DNA from: Bordetella parapertussis
Lineage (GTDB): Bacteria > Pseudomonadota > Gammaproteobacteria > Burkholderiales > Burkholderiaceae
DNA: 8,129 bases
Reading direction: 5' to 3'
Assembly (NCBI GenBank): GCA_945901665.1
Contig: CAMDLJ010000101.1
Location: 1-8,129, forward strand
Of the stretch, positions 5,819-8,129 are shown piece by piece. The notes under the pieces were generated by a model. The model had not been told where the DNA came from, did no database searches, and worked only from the letters and a program-made list of their open reading frames with translations. The translations under genes were made by a program, and so were the position numbers. The stretch's first letter is position 1, and the number at the start of each line of letters is the position of its first letter.

Positions 5819-5832
5819 CTGACGTCAAGCCC

Positions 5833-6579
5833 TCACACCCCGCCCGAGACATCCACCACCGCGCCGGTGGAATAAGAAGAAGCGTCGGAGACCAACCAAG
5901 CGATGGCCTGGGCCACTTCTTCGGCGCGGCCCGCGCGTTTCATGGGCACAAAGTCTTTGGCTTTGCTGGCGCGGTCGGCGTCGCCGGCAGCAGCGTGGAT
6001 TTCGGTGTCGATCAGGCCGGGGCGCACAGCGTTGACGCGCACGCCCTCGGCGGCGACTTCACGGGCCAATCCGATGGTGAAGGTTTCGATGGCCGACTTG
6101 GACGCCGCGTAATCCACCGCCATGCCCGGCGCACCGGTTTTCACAAACGCAGTGGACAGGTTGACGATGCAGCCCCCCGCGCCGCCGTGGCGGGTGGACA
6201 GGCGCGCCACCGCCGCTTGCGCGCACATGAAGCTGCCCATCACATTGGTGGCAAACACCCGCTGAAAGCGTGCCAGGTCCATGCCCTCCACCCGCGCATA
6301 AGGTGCGACGATGCCCGCGTTGTTGACCAGCGCGTGCAGGGGTGGGCATTCGCGGTCGACAAAGGCAAACAATGCTTGTACCTGGTCGGCTTGCGACACA
6401 TCGGCGGCCACGCACCAGGCTTGGCCACCAGCGGCTTGGATGTCTTTCACCACCGCTTGGGCGGTGGCTTGGTTGCTGGCGTAATTGATGCAAATGGCAT
6501 GGCCTTGCTGGGCCAACAAACGGGCCGTGGCCGCGCCGATGCCGCGCCCGCCGCCGGTGATGAGAATGGTTTTTTGCAT
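5833..6579 (-). CDS. Short-chain dehydrogenase/reductase (SDR), FabG-like
   Basis: A 248-residue NAD(P)-dependent oxidoreductase of the classical SDR family. The Rossmann cofactor motif T8-GGGRGIG15 and NNAG (86-89) are present, with the catalytic tetrad N112, S142 (NLSTA), Y157 and K161 (YAASK). The PG motif (R187-PGLIDTEIH) and the C-terminal GAVVDVSGGV are typical. A neutral asparagine (N32) following the second strand, with no acidic residue at its end, leans towards NADPH, but this is uncertain. The alcohol or keto substrate is unknown. The start ATG is fixed by the Rossmann strand (MQKTILITGG), yet it has no Shine-Dalgarno-like sequence; a C-rich stretch precedes it. It lies 56 bp downstream of the solute-binding protein gene on the same strand and may be cotranscribed with it. 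Confidence 0.94.
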   Translation of the reverse strand: MQKTILITGGGRGIGAATARLLAQQGHAICINYASNQATAQAVVKDIQAAGGQAWCVAADVSQADQVQALFAFVDRECPPLHALVNNAGIVAPYARVEGMDLARFQRVFATNVMGSFMCAQAAVARLSTRHGGAGGCIVNLSTAFVKTGAPGMAVDYAASKSAIETFTIGLAREVAAEGVRVNAVRPGLIDTEIHAAAGDADRASKAKDFVPMKRAGRAEEVAQAIAWLVSDASSYSTGAVVDVSGGV

Positions 6580-6635
6580 GGGGTCGATTGGGGTTGTTTC
6601 AGGTCGAAATCAGGCTTGGGCTGGCGCAGCGGGTC

Positions 6636-7373
6636 TCAGGCGGCCGGACCTGCCACAGTGACACCTTGAACGCCATTGCGTTCGATGATTTGCGCGACCA
6701 AGCCCGAGGCCTTGGCCTTCTCAACAAATTGGTGCAAGAAAGCTGCCGCAGCGCTGCCGCCTTTGGGCACCCCAATGGCTTGGCCAATGGCGGTGAAGCG
6801 CCCCGCCAATACCCGCGAACCCGGCAACTTGGCCTGCTCTTGCACCAAGCGCGGGCGCAAGCCCGACAAGGCCTCCAAGCCTTGGGCCACAAACTCGTTG
6901 TAGGAAGCGTCCATGCTGGCCATTTGCACCAATTGCGCGTGCTTCAAGCTGCGGCTCAAGTACAAGTCGTATGCGCTTTTGTGCATGACCGCAATGCGCA
7001 CCCCGGCGCGGTCAACATCTTCGATGCGCTGCAGCGGTGAGTCGGCGGGCACCAAATAGGTGGCCTCAATCTCCAAGTAGGGCGCCGAAAAATCAATCAC
7101 GTTTTGCCGAGCGGGTTCAACCGCCAACAAGGCCATGTTCCACACACCACTTTGCGCGGCATCGGCCATCTCGCCGGGTGTGGCGTAGGGGAAAAATTCA
7201 ATCGGCACACCGATTTCGCGCGCCACTTCACGGGCCAGATCGGGGGCAATGCCCTTGGGCGCTTGGCTCGGGTCTTTCATGCTGACCAACAAAAAGTTGG
7301 CCAGGTTCAAGCCCACTTTCAAGGTGCCTTGGGGGGCGAGTTCTGCGCGCACGCTGTCCAGGGAGGGGGTCAT
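6636..7373 (-). CDS. Family-3 solute-binding protein (SBP_bac_3) without a signal peptide
   Basis: A 245-residue protein of the extracellular solute-binding family 3 (amino-acid ABC transporter type). Visible segments are GTLKVGLNLANFLLV at the first strand, GIAPDLAREVAREIGVPIEF, WNMALLAVEPARQNVIDFSAPYL at the hinge region, and DRAGVRIAVMHKSAYDLYL starting the second lobe. The N-terminus MTPSLDSVRAELAPQ is polar, with no hydrophobic signal sequence. Extending to the in-frame start at 7439 adds a polar stretch (MKGRRCVADFFDSYPYSQKD) that also lacks a signal and overlaps soxA. The product is therefore predicted to be cytoplasmic, unlike a normal binding protein. No ABC permease or ATPase lies nearby. 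It may sense or bind a metabolite inside the cell, or be exported by a non-Sec route. The ribosome site is weak (AGAAAGA). It lies 40 bp after soxA and 56 bp before the SDR gene. Confidence 0.85.
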   Translation of the reverse strand: MTPSLDSVRAELAPQGTLKVGLNLANFLLVSMKDPSQAPKGIAPDLAREVAREIGVPIEFFPYATPGEMADAAQSGVWNMALLAVEPARQNVIDFSAPYLEIEATYLVPADSPLQRIEDVDRAGVRIAVMHKSAYDLYLSRSLKHAQLVQMASMDASYNEFVAQGLEALSGLRPRLVQEQAKLPGSRVLAGRFTAIGQAIGVPKGGSAAAAFLHQFVEKAKASGLVAQIIERNGVQGVTVAGPAA

Positions 7374-7413
7374 GTGGGGGTCTTTCTGCGAATAAGGGTA
7401 AGAATCGAAAAAA

Positions 7414-8129
7414 TCAGCGACGCACCGACGGCCCTTCAATGGGCATGCCGTTGGCGCGCACTTTCAAATACAGCTCCAGGCTGCGCAAAATGGCGCTGCC
7501 AGGCTCGGGCATGGCGGACTGTACGCCAGAGTAACAAGCGCGCAAGCGCCGGTCCATGCCACCAGCTTGTTGCCACGACAAGCGGTAAATGGGAAAGCCC
7601 GTGGGGTGGCCGGGGCTGATGGTGTCGCCGCGCATTTGCGCGCCCACCCGATCATCGTGGCAATGGGCACAGGAAAGGTTCATTCGCCCTTGGCGGGTTT
7701 GGTACTGATCGGCACCGGCTTGCCACTGCGCTTGCCACGCCGGCTGCCGTGCTTGTGGCGCTTGCACGGCAATGGGCTCGCCACGGGCCGCATGGTGCAA
7801 AGCAGCACTCAAGGCCAGCACGGTGTCATCGGCTTGCGCACTGGGTGCGCCCTGGCGCTGGCGGCACACGCCGATTTGGTCCTCTAAGTTGCGCAGCGCT
7901 TGACCATCCGGACTCAACTTGGGGTGTTGGGCCACGGCCTTGCGCATCAGGCCCACAGCGCCGTGGCATGACTGGCAACTCGGGCCAGCACTGGCGTGAC
8001 CCCAAGCCGTCTGGCCGCGCTCGACCCACAGGCTCATGGGGTTGGCCATGTCGTCGTCATTCATTTGCCGCAAGCTGGGTGACAAAAAAGCCATGCCACT
8101 GATGCGCCCTTGGGCATCTGGCATCAGAT
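7414..8129 (-). CDS. soxA: SoxA, dihaem cytochrome c subunit of the SoxAX complex (N-terminus outside window)
   Basis: The C-terminal ~237 residues of SoxA. SoxAX couples thiosulfate to the SoxYZ carrier in the periplasm, the first step of the Sox pathway. Two haem c motifs are present (numbered from the first in-frame ATG at 8124): C50-QS-C53-H54 and C152-AH-C155-H156. Other SoxA hallmarks are QMNDDDMANP, NLEDQIGVCR (C87, a candidate axial ligand of the first haem), RGDTISPGHPTGFPIYRLSWQ, and the C-terminal LELYLKVRANGMPIEGPSVRR. C197 in RLRACYSGVQSAMPEPGS fits the catalytic cysteine that is persulfidated in studied SoxA. The reading frame stays open to the window edge and no signal peptide is included, so the ATG at 8124 is internal. 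Both haem motifs mark the dihaem form. Other sox genes are expected beyond 8129. Confidence 0.95.
   Translation of the reverse strand, partial: LMPDAQGRISGMAFLSPSLRQMNDDDMANPMSLWVERGQTAWGHASAGPSCQSCHGAVGLMRKAVAQHPKLSPDGQALRNLEDQIGVCRQRQGAPSAQADDTVLALSAALHHAARGEPIAVQAPQARQPAWQAQWQAGADQYQTRQGRMNLSCAHCHDDRVGAQMRGDTISPGHPTGFPIYRLSWQQAGGMDRRLRACYSGVQSAMPEPGSAILRSLELYLKVRANGMPIEGPSVRR

Noticed and set aside
5812..6669. Long plus-strand frame (285 codons) opposite the SDR gene
   Set aside because: The minus-strand frame has a complete SDR motif set; the plus-strand translation is low-complexity Gly/His/Ala-rich, typical of an antisense shadow in G+C-rich DNA.

Overview
The window looks like the chromosome of a betaproteobacterium of the order Burkholderiales, most likely Comamonadaceae (Limnohabitans/Rhodoferax/Polaromonas-like). 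This is inferred from the tandem Bug-type (TctC) solute receptors, the moderately high G+C content with frequent TTG leucine codons, and a Sox gene beside accessory catabolic genes. No rRNA or other species-level marker is present.

Left half (1-4620) is a probable catabolic locus. A Rieske non-haem iron oxygenase alpha subunit (minus strand, cut by the window edge) diverges from a CecR/YbiH-like TetR-family regulator. The 73-bp gap between them carries overlapping promoter-like hexamers and nested TTGATT/AATCAA inverted repeats that look like the regulator's operator. Downstream of the regulator on the plus strand are two tandem Bug periplasmic binding proteins, joined by an ATGA stop/start overlap, and a fumarylacetoacetate hydrolase (FAH)-superfamily enzyme. 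The run ends in a hairpin terminator. The simplest reading is uptake of an organic (perhaps aromatic) acid, Rieske oxygenation, and FAH-type cleavage or decarboxylation of a later intermediate, with the TetR protein sensing substrate or product. The substrate cannot be read from the sequence.

Middle (4621-5820) is a small toxin-antitoxin islet on the minus strand. It holds an intact VapB/VapC pair and then a second module in which a Phd/YefM-like antitoxin survives but its PIN-domain toxin is reduced to the first few codons plus the last ~26 codons in another frame.

Right half (5833-8129, minus strand) reads soxA (5' end outside the window), a family-3 solute-binding protein with no visible signal peptide, then a short-chain dehydrogenase/reductase. 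SoxA is the dihaem cytochrome of the SoxAX complex of thiosulfate oxidation, so the strain probably oxidises reduced sulfur. Neither soxX nor soxB follows soxA within the window.

No tRNA, rRNA, CRISPR array, insertion sequence or phage gene was seen. There is no gene-free stretch longer than about 140 bp.
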